A DNA stretch of 64,000 nt from Toxonevra muliebris (taxonomy: Eukaryota; Arthropoda; Insecta; Diptera; Pallopteridae), in NCBI GenBank assembly GCA_963691655.1, contig OY829327.1:85138019-85202018 (forward strand), read 5' to 3'. Made by a program: the position numbers and the translations under genes. Shown here piece by piece: positions 11,284 through 22,089 of the stretch; position 1 is the stretch's first letter; every line of letters starts with the position of its first letter. Below the pieces are notes generated by a model that had not been told where the DNA came from, did not search any database, and saw nothing but the letters and a program-made list of their open reading frames with translations.

Positions 11284-12433
11284 GAAATGTCAGTGTATAA
11301 TATATAAATATGTTGCTTCTGTAGTTAATGTGATATTGTTACAGAAACTGCGAAAGCGAAAACCCTTAACTACAAATCTGAAGTTTTCTTCCATTATGCG
11401 CAAACATATATGCAAACAATAACAACAACAACTAGCAAAAAGTCAATAATATTAGATTTTAATGGATTTGTGAAAAATTGTGCTACTTTCAGTAATTCAA
11501 TAAAAATATGTAAATTTTCACAAAACAAGCGCGTAGCTACATGCGGCGAGTGTGTGGCAGCGCGGCCAATTCAGATTTATGAGTCGCACATAGAAATGCA
11601 AGCAGAGAAAAATGACAGCGCCAAATGACAGACAATAAACAATGCCACACCAGTAAACATACTAGCACTAATGTTTATGAAATTGTGTGGCACACAGAAA
11701 GAGAACGGGAGAGAGAGGGTGTGCTGTTGTGGTACTTGTACTTTAGGATAAGTGAAATTGATGATTTATGCATGTGTGACAGTTTTTATACATTTGTTAC
11801 TGCTTGCTGTTGCTTCTACTACATATGACGCTCCATTGATGTTTTGTTGCTTGTTGTTGTCATTTGTTTTGATATTTTTGATAGAAGCAAGGCAAAAGCA
11901 AACAAGCCAATAATGTTACCACGGTTGCAAGTAAAACAAAACGCACGCTCACATACTCATAAATGCAATTTCCCTAATATGTTAATTTCATCATTTGATT
12001 GCATGGATTTACATTTGCATATATGTGCGCAATTGAAATTCGCATTCAAATGAAATTGAAAAATTGAATACAAAAAAATCAACATAATTTTAGTTTGCTT
12101 AACAACAACAAATGCCATGCGAAAGAGAAAACTTTAAAACTTTCAACATAAATTTTGCGCTAATAATCGGATTTTTATGTCTGCCACACATAACCAAAAG
12201 TTGTTCTCTTTTTTTTTTGGAAAAATTGCACAGAATAACTTTTTATGTGGCAAGAACCTTTGGGGCATTCCTAGATATATAATATCCATTGTTGCCATTG
12301 TTGCAGCAGGCAATCTCGCAATTTCTATGTACTGTGCGATCAGGCAATGCCGGCGGAAAAACCGGCGTTTCAAGACATCCTCTTGAAAGTGATTCTTTGC
12401 CAACAGCGATAGCGATTTGCCTCATACAAATGC
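11284..12433. other. Non-coding stretch
   Basis: Low-complexity AT-rich DNA with CAACAACAA and GTTGTTG tracts. The short open frames are stop-dense on their edges and show no domain. Confidence 0.6.
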
Positions 12434-12441
12434 GCAATGCA

Positions 12442-13712
12442 TAGGCTTGCCATAATTTCTCCGGTCCAATTCCTGACACTGGTAAAAATTTCAAATTATC
12501 TTTTAAAACTCAAATACAAACATTATGCCATTAAAATTTTATGTTTACTGGTATTGCAAGAGGTTCAAAGCTTATAAGTTTTTAGAAATTCAGCAAAATT
12601 TGTATGAAAAGTAAAATTATGGTCGAAAATTCTAATTGACATCGATCGAGGACAATAAACATTATCCATTTACGGATTGGAGAACCATGAGGATTCCATA
12701 ATGAATCTGGCTATGTCCTTAATATTTACGGATGATAGCTCGGACAGACTAGTGAAGAAAGGTGAGCCCACGAGTTTTAGTCGCCTCCTGGCCAGGGATG
12801 GGCATTCGCACATGAAATTGAGGACTGTTTCTTCCTCCTTCTCAGAGCCGCAGCCCCGACAGAAGTCATTGAATGGCAGTCCAAGTCTTGCAGCATGTCT
12901 CCCCATTATGCAGTGTCCCGTCAGCACCGAAGTCGTAATGCTGATGGAGTTTCTGCTAAGGCTGAATAGCTTTCTAGTTCGTCTATTGTCCATGGTGGTC
13001 CATGTTAGCCTGCAAATACTACAGGTATGCTCCGCTACCCAGGATCTTTTTGCTTGCTCAAGGTAGTTTTGATTAATGACTAATTTAATAGACGTAAGAG
13101 GGACACCCATGGTGCACGAAGGTGATATATCTGTAAGCTGCGAGCCTTGTTTTGCTAACTCGTCGGCATTGCAGTTACCTGAAATATCCATATGTCCAAG
13201 CACCCAATATAGGTGGACCTGCGAGTGACTCGACAAAATGTTGAGTGAAGATCGGCAGTCGAGAACAAGCTTTGATGTAGTGAAAACACCGGCAAGGGAC
13301 TTGATTGCTGCTTGGCTGTCCGTGTAGATGCAGATATTCTTATCGAATGAATCGTTGCGAATAAGCCACTAGGACGCTTGATAGATAACCATTACTTCCG
13401 CCTGAAAGACGCTGCAATGGTCAGGAAGTCGGAAAGAGAGTCTGAGATCTAACTTACATGAGAAGATGCCACAGCCGACTCTTTCCTCCGATTAGGATCC
13501 ATCTGTATAGATGTCAATTGAATTGTCAGTGACCACCTCGTCATTAACCCATTCCTCTCTACTGGAGATATAAACGTAAAAGTAAAAATTGTTGCATAAA
13601 AATTTCATTATTATTTCTTAAATGCTTGACAAAATATGATGTCGGACAAAACTCCTGACAAGATGTCTAATGCCTGACTGTCAGGCCTAATTCCTGACGT
13701 ATGGCAAGCCTA
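12442..13712. mobile_element. hAT-like non-autonomous element hosting a LINE
   Basis: TAGGCTTGCCATA at 12,442 and TATGGCAAGCCTA ending at 13,712 form terminal inverted repeats. The adjacent octamers GCAATGCA (12,434) and GCACTACA (13,713) match at 6 of 8 positions, as expected for an aged 8-bp hAT-type duplication. Subterminal copies of ATTCCTGAC occur at both ends. Most of the interior is the LINE fragment at 12,665-13,575, so the original element was about 360 bp. No transposase is seen. Confidence 0.65.
12665..13575 (-). mobile_element. LINE-A copy 1: RNase H and C-terminal fragment
   Basis: The minus strand reads DIYTDGS-type RNase H sequence with one stop (about 13,370-13,520), then a long open segment of 188 aa containing YWVLGHMDISGNCNADELAK (the RNase H GH...N..AD..A motif), LTGHCIMGRHAARLGL and a Cys-rich CRGCGSEKEEETVLNFMCEC knuckle. 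The same protein is encoded at 18.0-18.87 kb on the opposite strand. RNase H plus terminal zinc knuckle is typical of I/R1/LOA-group LINEs. It is truncated at both ends. Confidence 0.92.
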
Positions 13713-13720
13713 GCACTACA

Positions 13721-14663
13721 CACTGAAAGAGAATAAGAGGAGAAATTCCAGAAAATTTTTTAGAATAATCTTTCTCGAGGTTTACTGAAGGACGCGAAAC
13801 CAACAAACTTCTACGGGAAGCGATTCAAGTCTCTCAATGTCACAGCATAAAAATAGCGTATTTTTTTTTAATTCATGCCCCATCGCAAATATATTGAGCA
13901 CAGCTTCACGTGCATTTTTGCATACAATCGCAAAATTTTAGGTAAGTATTCGCATCTGCACATATAAATTTATTTTACTTCTCCGTATGGAAATTCACTT
14001 TAGCTATGACATAAATATATTGGCTACTACTTAACCTGATTATCTGGCCTTAGTGCTTGGTGTCTGTTGTTTTTGCTGGCTGCTGCTTGGCATTCAGGTG
14101 GTAGTAACCACTGCAACATTGGTGCCGCTCTGCCATTGTAGTAACAAAAAATAAATAAAAATCAAAGGAACAAACAAAAAAAATTAACCAAAAATTTTAT
14201 GTAGTCGCTATAGTAGTTGAATTGCTCTATGGTGCAAAAAGCAGCGCGTAAAAACTGGAGGGAACAAAAATACACAAAAAAGTGGCGAAAATTTATGCAG
14301 TTTACTTTCATAGTGTTACGGTTAATAGCAGGAAAATGAAAATACCGAACGAAAAAAAGTATGCAAAGCATTTATAAAATCAGCAGAAATTAAAGTTGAG
14401 AAGTTTTTGTGTGGTTTTAAAAATTATACTCTCCGTTTGTGGACTTAACAGATTTTTTATTTTCACTTTTTCACAAACACCATTTTATTTATTCAATTCA
14501 CCTCTTTACTGAAACACACGGGTAACTTCTTTTCATAGTCACTACCTACAGTCACAGAGAAAGTGTTCAACTGTAAATGAATCCCTTCAAGATATGAAGA
14601 CAAAAGATTTGTGTCCGTAGAGCTACCACACAATTTTAAATCACAAGTCATTTTTAATTTGAA
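13721..14663. other. Non-coding stretch
   Basis: AT-rich and stop-dense on all frames, with no repeat ends recognised. Confidence 0.55.
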
Positions 14664-14710
14664 TTAAGGGGGTATTCTACCCGAGATGGTCCGAAAAATA
14701 GATTTTTTTT

Positions 14711-15114
14711 AAGTGAAACTTCTTTTCTCTTGTCCCTTAAGTAAAACCCACCGTATGTGACGTCGCGCGTAAGTTTGCAATGCGACATAATTTTGTCGAG
14801 CAATGTGCATGAGTGGCTAAATATCAACATTCCGTAACTGAATTCACGAGTAAACTATATAATAAACGATTCATAAATAGTTTTAATTCAATATAACATA
14901 TTAATTACACACACACACACGCCTATGGCAGAAAGAACAATGTGTAGCGTCGCCATCTTAAAGTTTATGACAGTTATACATTTCACATACAGATGGCGCA
15001 AATGTCCAAGGAATTACATGAAGATGTCGCACACAAAAAGAGTTCGCTACAATTGTCATCAACATTACCGGTACAGAGTTGCAATTTTTGTTCTAGCATT
15101 AATCCCAAAAAAAA
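14711..15114 (+). repeat. Repeat X, copy 1
   Basis: About 400 bp nearly identical to 63,199-63,609, roughly 95% by eye over the full length. It starts AAGTGAAACTT, contains a (CA)n tract and ends GCATTAATCCC followed by an A-run. The A-tail suggests retroposition on the + strand, but no coding domain or pol III box is recognised. The 41-aa open segment beginning MAERTMCSVAI is shared by both copies simply because the DNA is shared. Confidence 0.9.
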
Positions 15115-15293
15115 TAACGAACACAAGGCAGAAATGAAACTTCTTGTGAACTAAACGAAACACAAGCAAATGAAATTAAAAAACACAAGCCAATGAAGTA
15201 AAAAATTTAGCGATTGAAAAATTTCATTTGCTTGTTATTTGCTTGTGTTTCGTTTAGTTCACAAGAAGTTTCACTTTTGCCTTGTGTTCGTTA
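15115..15293. mobile_element. Palindromic MITE, ~179 bp
   Basis: TAACGAACACAAGGC at the left and GCCTTGTGTTCGTTA at the right are perfect inverses. The match continues inward through ACTTCTTGTGAACTAAACGA and AACACAAGCAAATGAAAT, giving arms of about 65 bp around a short AT-rich loop. It sits at the A-tail of repeat X and is absent from the 63-kb copy, so it inserted later. TA at each edge may be the target duplication. Confidence 0.85.
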
Positions 15294-15987
15294 ATACACA
15301 ACCAATTTCTTTTTTTTTATTTAATATTTTTGATGTAGACAACGAGTTTTATGAGAAAGAAGAAGGGGCAATATATGGTCCTTGAATCGCTGATTAATCG
15401 TAAGTTACATCATTTGTAAGTACCATGTTTGTAAATCTTTAAGCTCGTTTTTCTTGAAACAATTTTTTTCGGGACGGTGGACACGATTCACAAAAAACCA
15501 CTTGTCCCATTGACTTGAAATTTTACAAGGCTACTAACCAAATGTATAGGTATGGCCTTATCTAGGATTATGGCGAAAGCATTTGTTTAACTAATGTTTT
15601 TAATGCAAAATATAAACAAAAACTGAGCAAAAAATCGTAATTTTTTTTTCAAACGTCTGATTTAAATTAAAGAAAATTTTTTTTTCTTATTCCCTAGATG
15701 AGGCGATAGCAGGAATTACAAAATGGGTTACACTTTGTGTTTCAGAATATTTAAACCGGAGATATCATGTCCACCATGGAGCAACTATTTTCGGCAGGCT
15801 CAAGTTCGAGGCGTCGAATGAACCATTATTAACAAAGATATTTTTAACATTAAAAACGAAAATTATTGTTCAAAACCTGTAGAAAAACTTGTAAAAAACC
15901 TCGAATAAAAATATTGAAAAGCTTTTCATTTACAACGATTTGAAAACATCAATATTTCGCACCATCTCGGGTAGAATACCCCCTTAA

Positions 15988-17548
15988 AAAAAGGGAAAAG
16001 AAAATACTTAAATTTAAGTAATTTCATGAAAAAACCGAAATTCGAACGCAAATATGCACTCAATGGTTTAAAGCAAATATATACGTAGACATAGACGTAT
16101 ATATGCGGTGATGCAATGGTGTGTGTGTATGTATGTGTGGGAGTTAAAGTTGGGAGGAAGCAAGAAATTTACCCAGCATGAAAAAGTTTTTCTTAACTAG
16201 AGTTGCAATGAAGCTGGGGCCCGATTTGTTGCATCTCAGAAGAATTAATTATTTACAAAGGAGCACCTGAAAATTCAGAATTAACTACTTAGAAAATTAC
16301 CTAATAGTTTGTAACAGATGTTCAATACAGTCGGTTATGAATTAATTCAAAGTTTGTTACTCATTTTTAATTAGTTGCTTTATCTTTCGTACACAAATGA
16401 GTCTCGTTTGAGTTTCCATACTGGGAAGTACAAGCTCCATAATTTTAGGCTCACACACACAAATACATACACAGCAACACAAATAAAAGCTACAGCAATA
16501 AACAAAATATAAAATGAGAATATTTTTAACCACTCCCCCATCAAAAAAAACAAAAAGAAGAAAAGATGAGGAGAATGCCGAAAAACAAAGAAGCGGCTTA
16601 CAACAACAGCTACAAAAAAGGAATTTAATTTATGCCGGAAGTTGTTGAAATCTTTGTTGTTGTTGGTGTTCTCCGAACCACTGTACGCGTGCACATAATA
16701 CACTTCCTTCCGGTGTGAAATACAAAAATAAAATATACGAGCACATAGGCATTTTGGCCGCAAAATCAACTCATTTTAAGCTGAAATTGCTAACCAAAAA
16801 CAAAAAAGGAACGAACAAGTACATGCCGCAAAAGTGTAAGTTTCGTGTGTGTGTGTGTGAAACAACAAAACACATGCAAACAAGCACGCGTTGTATAAGC
16901 CCCTAAAAGTGTGCCAATTTTTTATATAACTGGTAAAACTTCTGAATGTGTATATGTGTTGCATTGCAATTATTTTAGCCTAAAAACAAGTAACGCAGAG
17001 GTAACAAACGCTGCTGAATGCTTCTTGCTTGCAATTGCCAAAAAATATTTGGAAAAAAAAACACAAATATTTCGCATGCAGCATTTTAAATTGCAATGTT
17101 GTATGCATGCAAACCACGAATGTAGCATGCAACATTCGCTACAGTTAACTACTGGCAACTTTTTTTCTCTTTGTGGTAGCAGTGCCGACGGCGGGGGCGT
17201 CAACATAACGTTATAAAGTAGTTAATTTTAGTGTTGCAGATGAAGTAAAAGGAACATAGATAAAACAGCATAACAAACTGTACACCTGAGAATTTATGTT
17301 GAGTCTATACACAGAGTTTTCTAAAGATCTCAGTAGCAAAGTTATACAGGAACTCTTAATTTTCCTTGTTCAATCTCTTTGTTGGTCAAAGCTGAAATCT
17401 TTGGTAGGCAGCAAATATCGATAGCTTAAAATTAGCTTAAAATTATAAAAATCATATAGCTTGAGATCAGTTTTACAAAAGTAGGTACAGAACAATAATG
17501 GGGAAATTGTGAATATTGGGCAACCAGTAACATTTTTTCCTACGTCAA
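15988..17548. other. Non-coding stretch
   Basis: AT-rich with GT microsatellites at 16,115-16,135 and 16,845-16,860. A small hairpin (AATGTTG...CAACATT, 17,094-17,137) is present. No exon or element ends were recognised. Confidence 0.55.
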
Positions 17549-18935
17549 TGGAAAGCTAATATAGCAGAGAGAGTACGAAAAGCCTCTTGCGCTCTCTACT
17601 GCTGTAAGAGTATTCAACCTCGAGTCACTTCCTGGCTCTATTCAGCAGTGGTCGAGCCTAATCTTTATGGATCCGTCTTCTGGTGGCCAGCCACTGCAAA
17701 GGCGGTCAACCTTAAACCACTGGATAAGGTAAGAAGAACGGCGGCCACATTGATTACTGGGGCTCTCCGTACTACCTCCACGAAAGCCCTCTTCGCAATT
17801 ATTCATTGGTTGCCAACTTCACTTCTGTTTAAACAACAAGCTAAGTGCTCTGCTGCCAGACTCAGTGCCCCAATTCGCTGGACCTGGTCAAACCTGGGCC
17901 ATGCAAAGATTTTAATCCACTATACGTCCGTGCCAATTAATGTAGACTTCATTTTCTCTACCCCTAATTTAAACCACACGTTCTTCACCCATATCCCCAG
18001 TAGAGAGGAATGGGTTAATGACGAGGTGGTCACTGACAATTCAATTGACATCTATACAGATGGATCCAAATTGGAGGAAAGAGTCGGCTGTGGCATCTTC
18101 TCAAGTAAGTTAGATCTCAGACTCTCTTTCCGACTTCCTGACCATCAAGCGGAAGTAATGGTTATCTATCAAGCGTTCTAGTGGCTTATTCGCAACGATT
18201 TATTCGATACGAATATCTGCGTCTACACGGACAGCCAAGCAGCAATCAAGTCTCTTGCCGGTGTTTTCACTGTATCAAAGCTTGTTCTTGACTGCCGATC
18301 TTCACTCAACATTTTGTCGAGTCACTCGCAGGTCCACCTATATTGGGTACCTGGACATATGGATATTTCAGATAACTGCAAAGCCGACAAGTTAGCGAAA
18401 CAAGGCTCGCAGCTTACAGATATATCACCTTCCTGCACCTTTGGTGTCCCTCTTACGTCTATAAAATTAGCCATTAAGCAAAACTACCTTGAGGAAGCAA
18501 AAGATCCTGGGTAGCGGAGCATTCCTGTGGTATTAACAGGCTAACATGTACCACTATGGACAATAGACGAACTAGACAGCTACTCAACCTTAGCAGAAAC
18601 TCCATCAGCATTACGACTTCGGTGCTCACGGGACACTGCATAATGGGGAGACATGCTGCAAGACTTGGACTGCAATTCAATGACTTCTGTCGGGGCTGCG
18701 GCTCTGAGGAAGAGGAAGAAACAGTACTCCATTTCATGTGCGAATGCCCATCCCTGGCCAGGAGGACACTAAAACTCCTGAGCTTACCTTTCTTCACTAG
18801 TCTGTCCGAGCTATCATCCATAAATATTAAGGACATAGCCAGATTCATTATGGAATCCTCATGATTCTGCAATCCGCAAATGGAGCCTAAATGTGTTTTC
18901 AAGCAGAAGGCTGCCACTCCAACCTAACCTAACAT
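17549..18935 (+). mobile_element. LINE-A copy 2: 5'-truncated, reaches the 3' end
   Basis: Translation begins inside ORF2 with ERVRKASCALYCCKSIQPRV and VEPNLYGSVFWWPATAKAV. RNase H follows with DIYTDGSKLEERVGCGIFSS, AEVMVIYQ, CVYTDSQAAIKSLAG and YWVPGHMDISDN..AD.LAK. The end carries LTGHCIMGRHAARLGL and the knuckle CRGCGSEEEEETVLHFMCEC, stopping at about 18,864. Single stops or frameshifts lie at about 18,181 and 18,500-18,515. The 3' untranslated part ends GGCTGCCACTCCAACCTAAC, the string that also ends the SINE at 5,543. Group: RNase H-bearing LINE (I/R1/LOA-like). Confidence 0.93.
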
Positions 18936-19654
18936 TTTTTTCTATAGCTCCATAACATTAATAAATAAATAATTTTCATGGAAGGTTTTATCTGGTATAG
19001 GGTCTTGAATTTTCATATATTTAGTTCATGTTGTTGGCAGTAAACGCTTTTCTATCGTTGGAAAAGTTCTGAGTATCTGAGAAGTTCAGTAAAAGTCTTA
19101 GAAATTTGTAAAAGACATCAAAAAAGTTGAAGCAATATTTAAATTGATTTAAATTGATAACATTTTACTTTAACTTCACATAATTTTAATAATAATTATA
19201 GTGATACTTTCCACCTACTTTAATTTTAATAGTAAAATAATTACACGTGCAATTGTCGTGTTTTGTCGCACTTTACACTGCAATTAACACATTTTGTTTA
19301 TGTATGATAAACATCACAAAAAACTAACAAAAAAAAAAAAACAAATAACAAAACAGTAAACACAAAATTTTCTGTTTTTCAAATTGTATAATCATTAAAA
19401 TCTTATATCAACAAAACACAAAAAAAAAAAAAAAAAAAAAATTAAATTGCCGGCCAAATTAACGCTTAAACACCGCGGCGTCACATACACTTACACATAC
19501 ATATATTCATGGAGTAAATAAATACATGCACATATGTTCACAATTTTCTAATGCACTCGATTTCTCGATATTTGTATAAAAACATATAAATATTTTTGTG
19601 GTAAACTTTATACATATGTATGTATATTTCGGTACTCCTTTTTTCTGTATTTAT
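18936..19654. other. Non-coding stretch with an A-run
   Basis: AT-rich sequence with a 20-bp A homopolymer near 19,421-19,441. No gene seen. Confidence 0.6.
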
Positions 19655-19658
19655 TTAA

Positions 19659-20970
19659 CCTTAGAACCGTGCATGGTATTATTATATTTGAAATAATTAT
19701 ATATGTGTCTATAATATATGTAATCAAAACAATTCTTGGAAAAACACAAATTAAATTCAAAATAAAGAATAATAGATACGTATCCTTTTTGACAGTAATC
19801 AAAATAAATCGTGAAAGTAATAAAAATTCAGCTGATAATTATATTAAAGATTAATTGGTGAACTTGTGCGTGCTTTTTTGCCTTTATGATTGCCTTCCTC
19901 TTCCTCTTCGGAATCTGAATCTTTGAATTTGTGGAGATAACGGTATTGTCATACACAAAGGTAATGCTTGGTGCATGTTACTTTGCAACATAAATCACAC
20001 ACTGTAGTTTAGAATTTGGTATTTTAAGTCCATGGCAATTTTTTAGTGATTGTTTTACTGGGACTAAGCTGCGATTTTCCAAATGTTTTTGAGTCCATTT
20101 AAATGCTAGTTCTTTTAAAAATAATTTTCGTTTCTCCGATCGGTTATTGTTCTACGCCGGATGGCTTAGTTCGTGCAAAGGGAAAGCACAAATTGCAGGA
20201 GCATCAACTCTGTTGTAAAAAAGCACCATTGGCCAGCGATTGGTTTTTCTTTTACAACTAAAACCGCGCCAATTTTTATCAAATGTGTCTACACCGCCCT
20301 TGTTCTCGTCCTTTATTATCAGGGGTTTGCTGGTATTCGCCTTGATTTCTTTGCTTGCATGAGCAGTCGACAGTAGCAGCACATTTTTTTTGAATCAGTT
20401 GTGTAGCTGACAAGTTCACAAAGGCTAGAAAAACCGAACACTGAAATACACGGACCTGATTTTTTGCTTTTACAAGTGCAGTAAAACATTTTGGCAATTC
20501 GCGTTTATTAGATCTGATTGTACCAACTAAAGCTGTATTGCATTCACACATATCCTTTGCCAGTGCATAACTAGAAAAAAAATTATCTATTGTGATATTA
20601 GCACCAAGTAGTTAGCACCAATCGTAGTCATTACTAGAGCAGGTGAAATTCACCTTAGATCTATCTTCATTAGTTACAGCATCAAAGCGAAGTAAAAATT
20701 CGATAAAAAATAGTTAAAGCACGTACGAAATGTATGGTAAAACTGATAGGGTACTCAGTGCCCCATGCACGTATAGAGTATGACGTTGGCTTCAATTATC
20801 TCTAACCGAAACTTTTTCAAAATAGTATCCGAATTTATTTGGTTTACAAAGAAAAAGAAGTATTTAACCAGAAAAATACAGAGATATGTCTATAAAAGTC
20901 GAAAAATATATATTATTTTCATTGCTAAAGTTGGCTTCGGGCACTCAGTGCCCCTAACACGGTTTTAAGG
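19659..20970 (-). mobile_element. piggyBac element, internally deleted, both ends present
   Basis: TTAA at 19,655-19,658 and 20,971-20,974 bracket inverted ends CCTTAGAACCGTG and CGGTTTTAAGG. On the minus strand the transposase C-terminal half is readable in pieces: ITIDNFFSSYALAKDMCECN (near 20,545-20,605, containing a catalytic Asp), RSNKRELPK, VLLLSTAHASKE, GGVDTFDKNWRGFSCKRKTN (the late catalytic Asp, near 20,230-20,290) and RWPMVLFYN. A C-terminal tail with SLVPVKQSL follows near 20,010-20,100. Frameshifts and the loss of the N-terminal half make it inactive. A near-palindrome GGGCACTCAGTGCCCC lies inside the right end (20,938). Confidence 0.93.
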
Positions 20971-20974
20971 TTAA

Positions 20975-22089
20975 ATATGTATTGATGTGTGAAGGAATGC
21001 ATGAACACACGAATGCTTGCGTGTTGTTAGATTATCAGTAATATACCGCAAAATGCAGAGATTATGAACAACGTTCAGCTTTTATGAACAACTTTCAGCT
21101 TTTGTGAACAATTCCTCAATTCCTGTGCTGAATATGGGTGCAAACTGCCATTTTTCACATAAGTGAAATATGAGAGATTCCCACAATAACTAAGCCCAAC
21201 CACCCCCATTTGATAGTATCGCAGCTGTTCTATATCAATGTATTCGTATACGCGAGAGTGTGTATGTGTGTGTGTGTGCCATTTGCCAACGATTATTTTT
21301 ATCGTTATACGTATCAGCTCATTTGTAATATTTTCACTTTGCTTTAATTGTATGTATATATGTGTGCACGGGTTTTTGTATTAAGTTGCATATTATTGTA
21401 TAGAGATAGCAAGCAGCATTGAGTAGCAGCAATGAGCAATGAGCAACGAGTGGGAATATTGCCATAGTCGCGTCGCATGACAAACGACAAATGCAGTTCG
21501 CAATTTTTCATGGACAAGAATAATAACAAAAAATATAAGCCGACAGCAATTGCAAACTACAAGAATACTTAATAACAACAACTACAACTGCATAATAAAA
21601 CAACAAAAGCAAAATACCAAATCGTTTTGAAATGCGCGCGCCCATAGAAAATTACCTTAAAATTGTTTTGTAATTACACGTTATTAAAAAAAAAATATCA
21701 CATGAACTCATTCTAAGCTTGTATTGTGTTTGTATTTGTGTGGGCATGCGAATGTAGGTTTATAATTTTGAACTAGTGTTCGTAGTAACGAGGTATCATC
21801 GTTGTTTAATATAAATAAATGCGCCCTTGATTGCTGATTACACTATGTGGCAAAATTCGACTTGTTGTCTTTGACATGGAGTTTGACATCGGATTCTAGA
21901 AAAGTAAGTTCTATTGAATAACCCTGTATACATACATAGTTTTTCTAGGTTGGTAAAGTTTGAAATTTTTTTCCTGTACCTAAATTTAAATAGTTTAAAA
22001 ATTAATAAAATATCGAAAGCAGTATCAGATATTTGGATAATTACACTTATTTAAAAACTAATAAAATGCGAAATTTATAAAAATGATAG
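20975..22089. other. Non-coding stretch with a 20-bp tandem repeat
   Basis: At 21,065-21,115 a 20-bp unit, TGAACAACKTTCAGCTTTTR, is repeated two and a half times. Otherwise AT-rich with a GT tract at about 21,260-21,280 and no gene seen. Confidence 0.6.

Larger units (their letters stand above)
14668..15983. mobile_element. TTAA-flanked element with 24-bp TIRs
   Basis: TTAA at 14,664-14,667 is followed by GGGGGTATTCTACCCGAGAT. The exact reverse complement ends at 15,983 and is followed by TTAA at 15,984-15,987. TTAA duplication is the hallmark of piggyBac-type transposition. No transposase remains. The interior carries a 400-bp repeat (14,711-15,114) and a palindromic insertion (15,115-15,293). 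The right half (15,340-15,960) is unique in this window. Confidence 0.85.

Noticed and set aside
14925..15137. Small conserved protein beginning MAERTMCSVAI, also found at 63.4 kb
   Set aside because: The two copies share the entire surrounding 400 bp equally, inside and outside the frame, and diverge in frame after ~41 residues. It reflects repeat identity, not protein conservation.
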